The notes beneath the pieces are model-generated. The model did no database searches and was not told where the DNA came from. It saw nothing but the letters and a program-made list of their open reading frames with translations. A stretch of DNA of 64,000 nucleotides. Origin: Kutzneria sp. CA-103260 (GTDB lineage: Bacteria > Actinomycetota > Actinomycetes > Mycobacteriales > Pseudonocardiaceae). Location of the stretch: NCBI RefSeq assembly GCF_018263855.1, contig NZ_CP073318.1, forward strand, positions 10,540,001-10,604,000. Reading direction: 5' to 3'. Positions 7,659 to 16,377 of the stretch are shown here, piece after piece. The position numbers were made by a program, and so were the translations under genes. The stretch's first letter is position 1. Each line of letters starts with the position of its first letter.

Positions 7659-9029
7659 ATGCCGCTCATCACCGATGTGACGTGCCCGCAGCTGGTTCCC
7701 GGCGACCCGGGCTACGACGAGGCCCGCCGGGTCTGGAACGGGGAGATCGACCGCAAGCCGGCGATCATCGCTCAGGTCACCGGTCCCGCCGACGTGGCCG
7801 GCTGCCTGGCCTACGCCCAGGCCAACGGCCTGGACGTCACAGTCCGCGGCGGCGGGCACAACATGGGCGGCGCGGCGGTCGCCGACGGGGCCCTGATGAT
7901 CGACCTGAGTGGCCTGCGCACCGTGCACGTCGACCCTGAGGCGCGGACTGCGCGAGTCGGCGGCGGCGCCACCAACGCCGACCTCGACGCGGCCACGCAG
8001 GCCCACGGTCTGGCGGTGCCGGCCGGGACGTACAGCGACACCGGCATCGGCGGCCTCACCCTTGGCGGCGGATTCGGTTGGCTGACCGGGAAACACGGCC
8101 TGGCGGTGGACAACCTGATCTCGGCCGAGGTGGTGCTGGCCGACGGCCGGGTGGTGCGGGCCTCCACCGACTCGCACCCCGACCTGTTCTGGGCGTTGCG
8201 GGGCGGTGGCGGGAACTTCGGTGTGGTCACGGAGTTCGAGTACCGGCTGCACCCGGTCGGCCCGTTGGTCGACGTGGGCCTGTTCTTCTTCGAGATCGAG
8301 CGCGGGACGCAGGCTCTGAGGCTGGCCCGCGACTTCGCGCCGACGCTGAACGGCGGCGGCATGATGGTCGTCGGCATGACCGCGCCGCCGGCCCCGTTCG
8401 TGCCGGCCGAACACCACGGCAAGCTCGGCTACTCGGTGCTGCTGGCCGGTTTCGACGGCACCGAGGCCTTTTCCGAGCTGGCCCAGCGGGTCCGGGACAC
8501 GCTGCCGCCGCTGTTCGAGCTGGTGACCCCGTTGCCCTACACCGGGTTGCAGAAGATGCTCGACGGCATCGGGTACCGCGGCAACTACGCGTACGAGAAG
8601 TCGGTCTACGCCGAGGACCTCACCGACGGGCTGATCGACGTGCTGGTGGCCAACCTGCCGGGCAAGGCCTCGCCGCTGTCGGCCACCCCGATCGCGCTCA
8701 TCGCCGGCGCCTATGCCGACGTGCCCGACCACGCCACCGCCTTCGGCGGCACGCGGAGCCCCCGCTTCGCCGTCGGCATCACCGCCATCTGCGCGGCCCC
8801 CGAGCTGCTGGCCGCCGACCGCGCGTGGGTGCGTGCCTACTGGGAGAAGCTGCTGCCGCACGCCAGCAACACCGGCGGCTACGTGAACTTCATGGCCGAC
8901 TACGAGCAGGACCGGGTCAAGGTCGCCTACGGTCCGGTGAAGTACGAGCGGCTGGCCCGCGTCAAGGCCGCCTACGACCCGGGCAACGTGTTCCGCCACA
9001 ACGGCAACATCAAGCCGGCCCAGGGCTGA
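7659..9029 (+). CDS. FAD-linked oxidase, berberine-bridge-enzyme type
   Basis: Flavoprotein of the VAO/PCMH fold with an N-terminal FAD-binding domain and a C-terminal BBE domain. RGGGHNMGG supplies the His expected to bind FAD covalently. The second (Cys) attachment site found in bicovalent members is absent: the region reads GTYSDTGIGGLTLGGG. The C-terminal YGPVKYERLARVKAAYDPGN followed by FRHNGNIKP is the BBE signature. Such enzymes oxidise sugars, antibiotics or plant-like alkaloids; the substrate here is unknown. ATG 7659 follows GACAAT by 7 nt (possible leaderless start); ATG 7650 is an in-frame alternative. Confidence 0.88.
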   Translation: MPLITDVTCPQLVPGDPGYDEARRVWNGEIDRKPAIIAQVTGPADVAGCLAYAQANGLDVTVRGGGHNMGGAAVADGALMIDLSGLRTVHVDPEARTARVGGGATNADLDAATQAHGLAVPAGTYSDTGIGGLTLGGGFGWLTGKHGLAVDNLISAEVVLADGRVVRASTDSHPDLFWALRGGGGNFGVVTEFEYRLHPVGPLVDVGLFFFEIERGTQALRLARDFAPTLNGGGMMVVGMTAPPAPFVPAEHHGKLGYSVLLAGFDGTEAFSELAQRVRDTLPPLFELVTPLPYTGLQKMLDGIGYRGNYAYEKSVYAEDLTDGLIDVLVANLPGKASPLSATPIALIAGAYADVPDHATAFGGTRSPRFAVGITAICAAPELLAADRAWVRAYWEKLLPHASNTGGYVNFMADYEQDRVKVAYGPVKYERLARVKAAYDPGNVFRHNGNIKPAQG

Positions 9030-9032
9030 GTC

Positions 9033-9183
9033 TTTGGCGCCGCCTTCGGCGTCGCGGCTCGGCCCCTCGGACCCGGTGCCTTCGCTTGCCGGATTTCGAG
9101 CGCCGCGTCGGCTTGGGCGGTGGGGTGCGTCAGGTGGCGGCGTTCGAAATCCGGCAACCGCTCCAGGCACCGGCGGGGCCGAG
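9033..9183 (-). repeat. Structured hairpin repeat, copy A (minus orientation)
   Basis: A long interrupted hairpin. The outer stem is CTCGGCCCC (9058-9066) with GGGGCCGAG (9175-9183). The middle stem is CCGGTGCCT (9073-9081) with AGGCACCGG (9165-9173). The inner stem is TTGCCGGATTTCGA (9086-9099) with TCGAAATCCGGCAA (9144-9157). A small hairpin with a GAA loop on the minus strand (9038-9054) and a TTTGG edge complete the unit. It is closely related to 54068-54217 and, in inverted orientation, to 9289-9440. It directly follows the flavoenzyme stop codon. Confidence 0.85.
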
Positions 9184-9276
9184 CGCTCTCCGGGGTACCG
9201 GCCTAAGTGTTGTGAACGCGCCTTTCCCCAGCCGCCACCCGATTCGCGTGCTGGCGCGTACCCTGAGCCGCCAACG

Positions 9277-9440
9277 CAGGAGAGTGCGCGGCCCCGCCGA
9301 CGCTTCGCACGGTTGCTGGATTTCGGCCGCCGCCACCCAACGCGCCCACCCACCTGAGCCGACGCGGCGGGCGAAATTCAGCAAGGGCGAGGCGTCGGCC
9401 CTGAAGGGGCCGAGCCCCGCGCGGAACGCGCGGCAAAAAG
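9277..9440 (+). repeat. Structured hairpin repeat, copy C (plus orientation)
   Basis: Same architecture as copy A but inverted. The outer stem is CGGCCCC (9289-9295) with GGGGCCG (9406-9412). The middle stem is GCCGACGC (9296-9303) with GCGTCGGC (9392-9399). The inner stem, TTGCTGGATTTCG (9313-9325) with CGAAATTCAGCAA (9372-9384), is imperfect. The capped hairpin CCGCGCG-GAA-CGCGCGG (9417-9433) is followed by CAAAAAG. It ends 5 bp before the putative murE -10 box. The 93 bp between copies A and C hold inverted CTCTCC/GGAGAG ends and nothing else recognisable. Confidence 0.82.
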
Positions 9441-9458
9441 CACAGTAGCCTTCCGCGC

Positions 9459-10982
9459 GTGCCTGCCAACTCACTACCGGGCAAGGTCGCCATCGCCCCG
9501 CCCCGCCCGAGCAAGATTGAGCCGACCGCGCCCGAGCGGCTGGCCGCGGCCATCGGGGCGCGGCTGGACCACGCCGAGAGCGCTCAGCCCGTCACGGGCG
9601 TGACACTGCGCGCCCAGCACGTGCGTCCGGGCGACCTGTACGCCGCGCTGCCGGGCTCACGGGCCCACGGGGCGGACTTCGCCCACGAGGCGCTGCGCGC
9701 CGGCGCGGTCGCGGTGCTGACGGACCCGGCCGGCGCGGAGCGAGAGTCCCTCAAGGACGTTCCGCTGCTGGTGCACGACGACCCCCGAGCGGTTCTCGGC
9801 GCGGCGGCGTCCACGGTGTACGGCAACCCGTCGCAGCGGCTGAAGGTGCTGGGCGTCACGGGCACGTCGGGCAAGACGACCACGACGTACATGCTGGAGG
9901 CGGGCCTGGCGGCGGCCGGCCTGAGCACGGGCCTGATCGGTGGCGTGGAGCTGCGCGTCGCCGGCGAGCGGATCGAGAGCGCGCTGACCACCCCCGAGGC
10001 CCCGGACCTGCAGGCGCTGTTCGCGGTGATGCTGGAGAAGAGCGTCACGCACGTGCCGATGGAGGTGTCGAGCCACGCCCTGGCGCTGGGCCGGGTCGGC
10101 GGCACGCACTACGCGGCGGGCGCCTTCACCAACCTGTCCCAGGACCACCTGGACTTCCACCCGGACCTGGAGGACTACTTCCAGACCAAGGCGCGGCTGT
10201 TCGACGGCCGGGCCGAGGTGGAGGTCGTCTGCACCGACACGCCCTGGGGCGACCGGCTGGTCAAGCCGGCCACGATCACCGTGTCCACCGCGCATGACGC
10301 GACCTGGACAGCCAGCGACATCGTGGTCTCGCGCTCGGGCTCGCAGACGTTCTACGCGCACGGGCACGGCCGCAAGCTGGCGGTGGAGATCCTGCTGGCC
10401 GGCTCCTACAACGTGGCCAACGCGCTGACGGCGATCGCCGTGCTGGACGCGATCGGCGTGGACGAGAAGGCGATCGTCGCCGGCCTGGCCAAGGTGCAGG
10501 TGCCGGGCCGGATGGAGCGGGTCGACCTCGGCCAGGACTTCACCGCGGTGGTCGACTACTCGCACAAGCCGGCGGCGGTGGCGCTGGCCCTGGACGCCGT
10601 GCGGGCCCGGGCCGAGGGCCGGGTGCTCGTGGTGCTGGGCTGCGGCGGCGACCGCGACGCGGCCAAGCGCCCGCTGATGGGCGAGGCGGCGGCGGTGCGC
10701 GCCGACCTGACGATCGTCACAGACGACAACCCTCGCAGCGAGAACGCGTCTGACATCAGGGCGCAGATGCTCGCCGGCGTGCCGGCCGACCGGCGGGACA
10801 CGGTGGTGGAGATCGCCGACCGCCGCGCGGCCATCCGGCACGCCGTCGGGCAGGCCCGCCCCGGCGACGTGGTGATCGTCGCCGGCAAGGGACACGAGAC
10901 CGGCCAGGAGGTCGCAGGAGTGATCCACCCATTCTCCGATCGGGACGAGCTGACCGCGGCCATCGCGGAGGTGGCCCGGTGA
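9459..10982 (+). CDS. murE: UDP-MurNAc-tripeptide synthetase MurE
   Basis: Cytoplasmic Mur ligase that adds the third residue to UDP-MurNAc-L-Ala-D-Glu. The ATP loop GVTGTSGKTTTT, the central Mur ligase domain and the C-terminal domain are all present (507 residues). D423-N-P-R426 is the signature that selects meso-diaminopimelate over lysine. The GTG at 9459 is preceded by TAGCCT (9446-9451) at 7 nt, a leaderless layout, with no Shine-Dalgarno sequence. murE therefore probably starts a new transcript because the island cuts it off from ftsI. The stop overlaps murF by 4 bp. Confidence 0.95.
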   Translation: MPANSLPGKVAIAPPRPSKIEPTAPERLAAAIGARLDHAESAQPVTGVTLRAQHVRPGDLYAALPGSRAHGADFAHEALRAGAVAVLTDPAGAERESLKDVPLLVHDDPRAVLGAAASTVYGNPSQRLKVLGVTGTSGKTTTTYMLEAGLAAAGLSTGLIGGVELRVAGERIESALTTPEAPDLQALFAVMLEKSVTHVPMEVSSHALALGRVGGTHYAAGAFTNLSQDHLDFHPDLEDYFQTKARLFDGRAEVEVVCTDTPWGDRLVKPATITVSTAHDATWTASDIVVSRSGSQTFYAHGHGRKLAVEILLAGSYNVANALTAIAVLDAIGVDEKAIVAGLAKVQVPGRMERVDLGQDFTAVVDYSHKPAAVALALDAVRARAEGRVLVVLGCGGDRDAAKRPLMGEAAAVRADLTIVTDDNPRSENASDIRAQMLAGVPADRRDTVVEIADRRAAIRHAVGQARPGDVVIVAGKGHETGQEVAGVIHPFSDRDELTAAIAEVAR

Positions 10983-12460
10983 TCGAGCTGACCCTGCGCG
11001 AGATCGCCGACGTGGTCGGCGGCCGCCTGCACAGTCCTGACAACTCTGGGCAAACCGGGGACGTAAAGATCACCGGCACCGTGGAGTTCGACACCCGCGC
11101 GATGACCAAGGGCGGCCTGTACATCGCGCTGCCCGGCGCCCGCGTGGACGGCCACGACCTGGCGGCCCAGGCCGTTGAGCAGGGCGCGGCCGGCGTGCTG
11201 GCCGCCCGAGAGGTCGACGCGCCGGCGGTGATCGTGCCGCCGGTCACCGACGGCAACGCCCGCGCCTTCGTGCTCAGCAGCGACAAGGACGGCTCCGGCG
11301 CGGCGGTGCTCGCCGGCCTGGCCCGGCTCGCGCGGCACGTCGCGGACCGCCTGCCCGACCTGACGATCGTCGGCGTCACCGGCTCGTCCGGCAAGACCTC
11401 GACCAAGGACCTGATCGGCCAGGTGCTGGCCCCGCTGGGCACGACCGTCGCGCCGCCCGGCTCGTTCAACAACGAGCTCGGCCACCCGTGGACGGTGCTG
11501 CGGGCCGACCAGGACACCAAGTACCTGGTGCTGGAGATGTCCGCCCGGGGCCTGGGCCACATCGCCAAGCTGTGCGAGGTGGCCCCGCCCCGTATCGGTG
11601 TGGTGCTCAACGTCGGGACCGCGCACATCAGCGAGTTCGGCTCCCGGGAGGGCATCGCCCAGACCAAGGGCGAACTGGTCGAGGCCCTGCCCGAGGACGG
11701 CCTGGCCGTGCTCAACGCCGACGATCCGCTGGTCGCCGCCATGGCCAGCCGGACGAAGGCCCGCGTGGTCCTGGTCGGCGAGACGGAGTCTGATTCTCTG
11801 GGAAAGGCCGACATCAGGGCCACCGACATCACGCTCGACGACCAGGCCCGCGCCAGCTACCGGCTGGTCACGCCGCAGGGCGAGGCCGACGTGAAGCTGG
11901 CCGTGCACGGCGCGCACCAGGTCGGCAACTCGCTGTCCGCCGTCGCGGTCGCCCTGGAGTTGGGGGCTACCGTCGAGCAGGCCGCGCAGTGGCTGACCAA
12001 CGCGCAGCGGGCGTCCGAGCACCGCATGGACGTCCGGACCCGGGCCGACGGCGTGACCGTCGTCGACGACGCGTACAACGCCAACCCCGAGTCGGTCCGG
12101 GCGGCGCTGAAGAGCCTGGCCACGATGGCCCGCGCGGGCGGCGGCCAGCGCCGCTCCTGGGCCGTGCTGGGCAAGATGGCCGAGCTCGGCGACTCCCACG
12201 TGAGCGCGCACGACGAGATCGGCCGGCTGGCCGTGCGGCTGGACATCAACCGGCTGGTCGTGATCGGCGAGGCGGCCCGGCCGATGCACCAGGGCGCCCA
12301 TCTGGAAGGCTCTTGGGGAGAAGAGTCGGTGCTGGTGCCGGACGTCGACGCGGCCGTGGCCCTGCTGCGTGACGAGTTGCAAGCCGGTGACGTCGTGCTG
12401 GTCAAGGCGTCCAAGTCCGAGGCCCTGTGGCGGGTCGCCGAGGAGCTGCTCAACACATGA
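10979..12460 (+). CDS. murF: UDP-MurNAc-tripeptide-D-Ala-D-Ala ligase MurF
   Basis: Adds D-Ala-D-Ala to the UDP-MurNAc-tripeptide, the last cytoplasmic peptide step. The ATP loop is GVTGSSGKTSTKDL, followed by the Mur ligase middle domain (TAHISEFGSREGIAQTK) and the C-terminal domain with DAYNANPESVRAAL. Its 493 residues are typical. The GTG start overlaps the murE TGA (GTGA), and the stop overlaps the mraY ATG, so all three are translationally coupled. Confidence 0.95.
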   Translation: MIELTLREIADVVGGRLHSPDNSGQTGDVKITGTVEFDTRAMTKGGLYIALPGARVDGHDLAAQAVEQGAAGVLAAREVDAPAVIVPPVTDGNARAFVLSSDKDGSGAAVLAGLARLARHVADRLPDLTIVGVTGSSGKTSTKDLIGQVLAPLGTTVAPPGSFNNELGHPWTVLRADQDTKYLVLEMSARGLGHIAKLCEVAPPRIGVVLNVGTAHISEFGSREGIAQTKGELVEALPEDGLAVLNADDPLVAAMASRTKARVVLVGETESDSLGKADIRATDITLDDQARASYRLVTPQGEADVKLAVHGAHQVGNSLSAVAVALELGATVEQAAQWLTNAQRASEHRMDVRTRADGVTVVDDAYNANPESVRAALKSLATMARAGGGQRRSWAVLGKMAELGDSHVSAHDEIGRLAVRLDINRLVVIGEAARPMHQGAHLEGSWGEESVLVPDVDAAVALLRDELQAGDVVLVKASKSEALWRVAEELLNT

Positions 12461-13548
12461 AGAACATCCTGGTCGCGGCCGCCGTCGCGCTGGTCGTGTC
12501 CATCCTGCTCACGCCGTACCTGATCCGGGTCTTCTCCCGGCAGGGCTTCGGCCAGGAGATCCGGGAGGAGGGTCCGCAGAGCCACCAGAAGAAGCGTGGC
12601 ACGCCCACCATGGGCGGCGTCGCCATCCTGGTCGCGATGTGGGCCGGCTACCTGGTCTCCCACCTGTACAGCTACATGGCCCGCAGCTCGACCCAGGCCG
12701 ACGTGCCGATCAGCATCACCGGTCTGCTGATCCTGTTCCTGACCTCGGCGCTGGGCCTGGTCGGCTTCCTGGACGACTTCATCAAGATCCGCAAGCAGCG
12801 CAACCTGGGCCTCAACGCCACGGCCAAGCTGGTCGGGCAGTTCGTCGCCACCATCACCTTCGCGTTGCTGGCGGTCCAGTTCGCCAACCGGGACGGCATC
12901 ACCCCGGCCTCGGTGAACCTGTCCTTCGTGCGCGACGTGTCGGTGATCTCCTTCGGCACCGTCGGCTTCGTCGTCTTCTGCTACGCCGTGGTCAGCGCCT
13001 GGTCCAACGCGGTCAACCTGACCGACGGCGCCGACGGCCTGGCCGCCGGCACCTCGGCGATGGTGCTCGGCTCGTACGTGATCATCTCGTTCTGGCAGTT
13101 CCGCTGGAACTGCGCCACGGTGACCTCGCTGGGCTGCTACATCGTGCGCGACCCGCTGGACGTGGCCCTGGTGGCGGCCTCGGCGATGGCCGGCTGCATC
13201 GGCTTCCTGTGGTGGAACGCGGCCCCGGCCAAGATCTTCATGGGCGACACCGGCTCGCTGGCGCTGGGCGGCCTGGTCGCCGGCCTGTCCATGGTCACCC
13301 GCACCGAGCTGCTCATGATCATCATCGGCGGCCTGTTCGTGGTCGAGGTGGTCTCGGTCAGCAGCCAGATCGCGGCGTTCCGCACCACCCGGCGACGACT
13401 GTTCCGGATGGCCCCCTTCCACCACCACTTCGAGCTCGCCGGCTGGGCCGAAACCACGGTGATCATCAGATTCTGGCTGTTGGGCGGCATCTGCTGCATG
13501 TTCGGCCTCGGGCTGTTCTACAGCGACTGGCTGAGTCTGAGTGGATGA
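12457..13548 (+). CDS. mraY: Phospho-MurNAc-pentapeptide translocase MraY
   Basis: Polytopic membrane enzyme that transfers phospho-MurNAc-pentapeptide to undecaprenyl phosphate, making lipid I. The family segments are visible: QSHQKKRGTPTMGG near the N-terminus, the FLDDFIKI aspartates, NLTDGADGLAAGTSAM, and MAPFHHHFELAGWAE. About ten membrane segments fit the 363-residue length. The ATG at 12457 overlaps the murF stop (ATGA). Confidence 0.96.
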   Translation: MKNILVAAAVALVVSILLTPYLIRVFSRQGFGQEIREEGPQSHQKKRGTPTMGGVAILVAMWAGYLVSHLYSYMARSSTQADVPISITGLLILFLTSALGLVGFLDDFIKIRKQRNLGLNATAKLVGQFVATITFALLAVQFANRDGITPASVNLSFVRDVSVISFGTVGFVVFCYAVVSAWSNAVNLTDGADGLAAGTSAMVLGSYVIISFWQFRWNCATVTSLGCYIVRDPLDVALVAASAMAGCIGFLWWNAAPAKIFMGDTGSLALGGLVAGLSMVTRTELLMIIIGGLFVVEVVSVSSQIAAFRTTRRRLFRMAPFHHHFELAGWAETTVIIRFWLLGGICCMFGLGLFYSDWLSLSG

Positions 13549-13558
13549 CCGAGGGCAG

Positions 13559-14914
13559 ATGAGCGACGGCATGCGGGTCCTGGTCGCCGGGGCCGGGGTC
13601 ACCGGCCCCTCGGTGGTGCGCGCACTGCTGGCCGACGGGGCGCACGTGACGGTCACCGACGGCAACGCGGACCGGCTGGCCAAGCTGGCCGGGCCGGGGG
13701 TGGAGCTGGCGGTCGGCCTGACCGAGCCGCCGGCCGGCACCGACCTGGTGGTGACCGCGCCGGGCTGGAAGCCGACCGCGCCGCTGCTGGTGGCGGCGGC
13801 CGAGGCCGGCATCGAGGTCATCGGCGACGTGGAGCTGGCCTGGCGGACGTGCCAGCGGATGGCGACGCCGCCGGCTTGGCTGGTCGTCACCGGCACCAAC
13901 GGCAAGACCACCACCGTGGGCATGCTGGAGTCGATCCTCAAGGCGGCCGGCGTCCACGCGATCGCCTGCGGCAACATCGGGCTGCCGGTGCTGGAGGCGC
14001 TGGAGAGTGCCCCCGAGGTGCTGGCCGTGGAACTGTCCAGCTTCCAGCTGCACTGGGCCCCATCGGTGCGCCCGGCCGCGGGGGCGCTGCTCAACATCGC
14101 CGAGGACCACCTGGACTGGCACGGCTCGCTGGAGGCGTACGCGCAGGCCAAGGCCCGGGCGCTGACCGGCGAGGTGGCCATCGGCGGCGTCGACGACCCG
14201 TACGTGGCCAAGCTGCTGGTGAACTCGCCGGCGCCGCGCAAGGTCGGCGTCACGCTGGACGAGCCGATCGACGACCAGCTCGGGCTCGAAGGCGGCAAGC
14301 TGGTCGACCGCGCCTTCGGCGACGAAGACCTGGTCTCCATAACCGACGTCACCCCCGGTGGCCCGCCCGGGCTGACCGACGCCCTGGTGGCGGCGGCGGT
14401 GGCGCGGGCCTACGGCGTGCCGGCAGCGGCCGTGGCCGACGGGCTGCGTGGCTACCGGCCGGCGGCCCACCGCGCCGCGGTGGTCGCGGAGCTGGCCGGC
14501 GTGACCTACGTGAACGACTCGAAGGCGACCAACCCGCACGCGGCCGCCGCCTCGATCCGGGCCCACGACCGCGTGGTGTGGATCGCCGGCGGCCTGCTCA
14601 AGGGCGCCTCCGTGGACGAGCTGGTGGCCGAGGCCGCGCCCCGGCTGGCCGGCGTGGTGCTGATCGGGCAGGACCGGGACGTGATCGCCGCCGCGCTGGC
14701 GCGACACGCGCCGGATGTCCCGGTCCGCTCCGTGACCGCGGGAGACGATGGGGCCATGACGAGTGCGGTCGAGCTGGCGGGCGCAATGGCACGTCCGGGT
14801 GATGTCGTGCTGCTGGCACCGGCGGCGGCGTCCATGGACATGTTCACCGACTACGGACACCGGGGACGCGCGTTCGCCGACGCGGTGCTGACCCGTCTCG
14901 GCCTGCCCACATGA
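13559..14914 (+). CDS. murD: UDP-MurNAc-L-alanine--D-glutamate ligase MurD
   Basis: Adds D-Glu to UDP-MurNAc-L-Ala. It has an N-terminal Rossmann-like UDP-binding domain (MRVLVAGAGVTGPSVVRAL), the ATP loop VVTGTNGKTTTVGML, the ELSSFQL segment, and a C-terminal domain with NDSKATNPHAAAASI. About 451 residues. The start is uncertain: GTG 13541 overlaps the mraY stop, and ATG 13559 follows a GAGGG stretch. The latter is given because conserved sequence begins soon after it. The stop overlaps ftsW by 4 bp. Confidence 0.93.
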   Translation: MSDGMRVLVAGAGVTGPSVVRALLADGAHVTVTDGNADRLAKLAGPGVELAVGLTEPPAGTDLVVTAPGWKPTAPLLVAAAEAGIEVIGDVELAWRTCQRMATPPAWLVVTGTNGKTTTVGMLESILKAAGVHAIACGNIGLPVLEALESAPEVLAVELSSFQLHWAPSVRPAAGALLNIAEDHLDWHGSLEAYAQAKARALTGEVAIGGVDDPYVAKLLVNSPAPRKVGVTLDEPIDDQLGLEGGKLVDRAFGDEDLVSITDVTPGGPPGLTDALVAAAVARAYGVPAAAVADGLRGYRPAAHRAAVVAELAGVTYVNDSKATNPHAAAASIRAHDRVVWIAGGLLKGASVDELVAEAAPRLAGVVLIGQDRDVIAAALARHAPDVPVRSVTAGDDGAMTSAVELAGAMARPGDVVLLAPAAASMDMFTDYGHRGRAFADAVLTRLGLPT

Positions 14915-16377
14915 CAACCACGCCGGCCAAGGAGCGGGCCGCGCGCCGCACGCGGAGCACGAGCCTGGTCTCCTCGCTGCGGCAGGGCCTGACCGCATGG
15001 CTGGGCCGCCCGCTCGCGTCGTTCCACCTGCTGCTGGCCGTGTTCGGCCTGCTCGCGGTGATCGGCCTGGTGATGGTGCTGTCCGCGTCGGCGGTGCAGG
15101 ACGCGCAGAAGACCACGCTGTCCAGCTTCGGCAAGCCGATGCTGCTGGACGCGCTCGGCCTGATCGGCTTCTACCTCGGGCTGCGTGTCCCGCTGCGTTG
15201 GCTGCGCCAGTTCAGCCCCACCCTGCTGCTGATCTCCGGCGCGCTGTTGGCGCTGGTGCTGACGCCGCTCGGCTCCGGTGCCAACGGCCGCGAGCACTCC
15301 TGGTTCACCCTCGGCTCGCTGTCGTTCCAGCCGGTCGAGTTGGCCAAGGTGGCGCTGGCCCTGTGGGGCGCGCACGTGCTCGTGACCAAGCGGGCCCTGC
15401 TCAGCCAGTACCGGCACCTGCTGGTGCCGCTGGTGCCGGTGTCCATGGTGCTGTTCGCGCTGATCATGCTCCAGCCCGACCTGGGCAGCACCGTCAGCCT
15501 GGGCATCGTGCTGCTGGCCCTGCTCTGGTACGTCGGCGCGCCGATGCGGCTGTTCGCCGTGGTGCTGGGCAGCGCGGCCGCCGCGGTGGTCGTGTCCTCC
15601 CTCGGCAGCGGCTACCGCAACACCCGGCTGCTGGTGTTCCTCAACCCCGGCTCGGACCCGCTCGGCGCCGGCCAGCAGCCGCTGCAGGCGCTGTACGCGC
15701 TGGCCGACGGCGGCCTGTTCGGCCGCGGCCTCGGCCAGGGGCCGTCCAAGTTCAACTATCTGTCCAACGTCCAGAACGACTTCATCTTCGCGCTCATCGG
15801 CGAGGAGCTGGGCTTCATCGGCGCGCTGGTGGTGCTGGGCCTGTTCGGCATGCTGGCCGTGGTCGGCCTGCGTATCGCCGCCCGCAACACCGACCCGTGG
15901 ATCCGGCTGGTGGCCGCCGCGCTGACCGCGTGGGTGGTCGGCCAGGCCGCCATCAACATCGGCTACGTGATCGGGTTGCTTCCCGTCACGGGTATCACAT
16001 TGCCGCTGATCTCGGCGGGTGGCACGTCAATCGTGATAACCATGATGGCGTTCGGGATCCTCGCCAACTGCGCCCGCAACGAGCCGGACGCGGTGGCGGC
16101 GCTGCGCTCCCTCGGCCCCGGCCGGGTCGGTGGGCTGCTGCGGCTGCCGGCGCCTGAACCGTACCGGCCGCCAGCCCGGCGCAAGCCGGTGCGACCATCG
16201 ACACCGCCGCGCGGGAGCTCCCCGCGCGCCACCGGGCGCACCGGTGGCAGCCGGGCCGCCGCGCCCTCGCCCGAGGAGCGGCGACGGGTGCACCGCTCTG
16301 CGCCGCCGACCGAGTATCGACGGCGCAGCGCCTGGCGCTCCGGCCACGGACGTTCGACAGAAGGAGGACGGCGTTGA
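14911..16377 (+). CDS. ftsW: SEDS-family septal glycosyltransferase FtsW
   Basis: Polytopic SEDS protein that polymerises lipid II at the septum with FtsI. It has about ten membrane segments and the conserved GSGANGREHSWFTLG and PVTGITLPLISAGGTS motifs. The C-terminal 80 residues after LRSLGPGRVGGLL form a basic, Pro/Arg/Ser-rich cytoplasmic tail, which is common in actinobacteria and may serve for protein contacts. The ATG overlaps the murD stop; its own stop overlaps murG. Confidence 0.94.
   Translation: MTTTPAKERAARRTRSTSLVSSLRQGLTAWLGRPLASFHLLLAVFGLLAVIGLVMVLSASAVQDAQKTTLSSFGKPMLLDALGLIGFYLGLRVPLRWLRQFSPTLLLISGALLALVLTPLGSGANGREHSWFTLGSLSFQPVELAKVALALWGAHVLVTKRALLSQYRHLLVPLVPVSMVLFALIMLQPDLGSTVSLGIVLLALLWYVGAPMRLFAVVLGSAAAAVVVSSLGSGYRNTRLLVFLNPGSDPLGAGQQPLQALYALADGGLFGRGLGQGPSKFNYLSNVQNDFIFALIGEELGFIGALVVLGLFGMLAVVGLRIAARNTDPWIRLVAAALTAWVVGQAAINIGYVIGLLPVTGITLPLISAGGTSIVITMMAFGILANCARNEPDAVAALRSLGPGRVGGLLRLPAPEPYRPPARRKPVRPSTPPRGSSPRATGRTGGSRAAAPSPEERRRVHRSAPPTEYRRRSAWRSGHGRSTEGGRR

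Noticed and set aside
5071..9029. Phage or integrative element boundaries around fic/MFS/flavoenzyme
   Set aside because: No integrase, tRNA site or att-like direct repeats of useful length were seen apart from a 12-bp repeat flanking the IS only.
9034..9553. Several open frames of 60-116 codons between the flavoenzyme and murE
   Set aside because: They translate the structured hairpin repeats, which is why similar peptides appear from both strands and from the copy near 54100.
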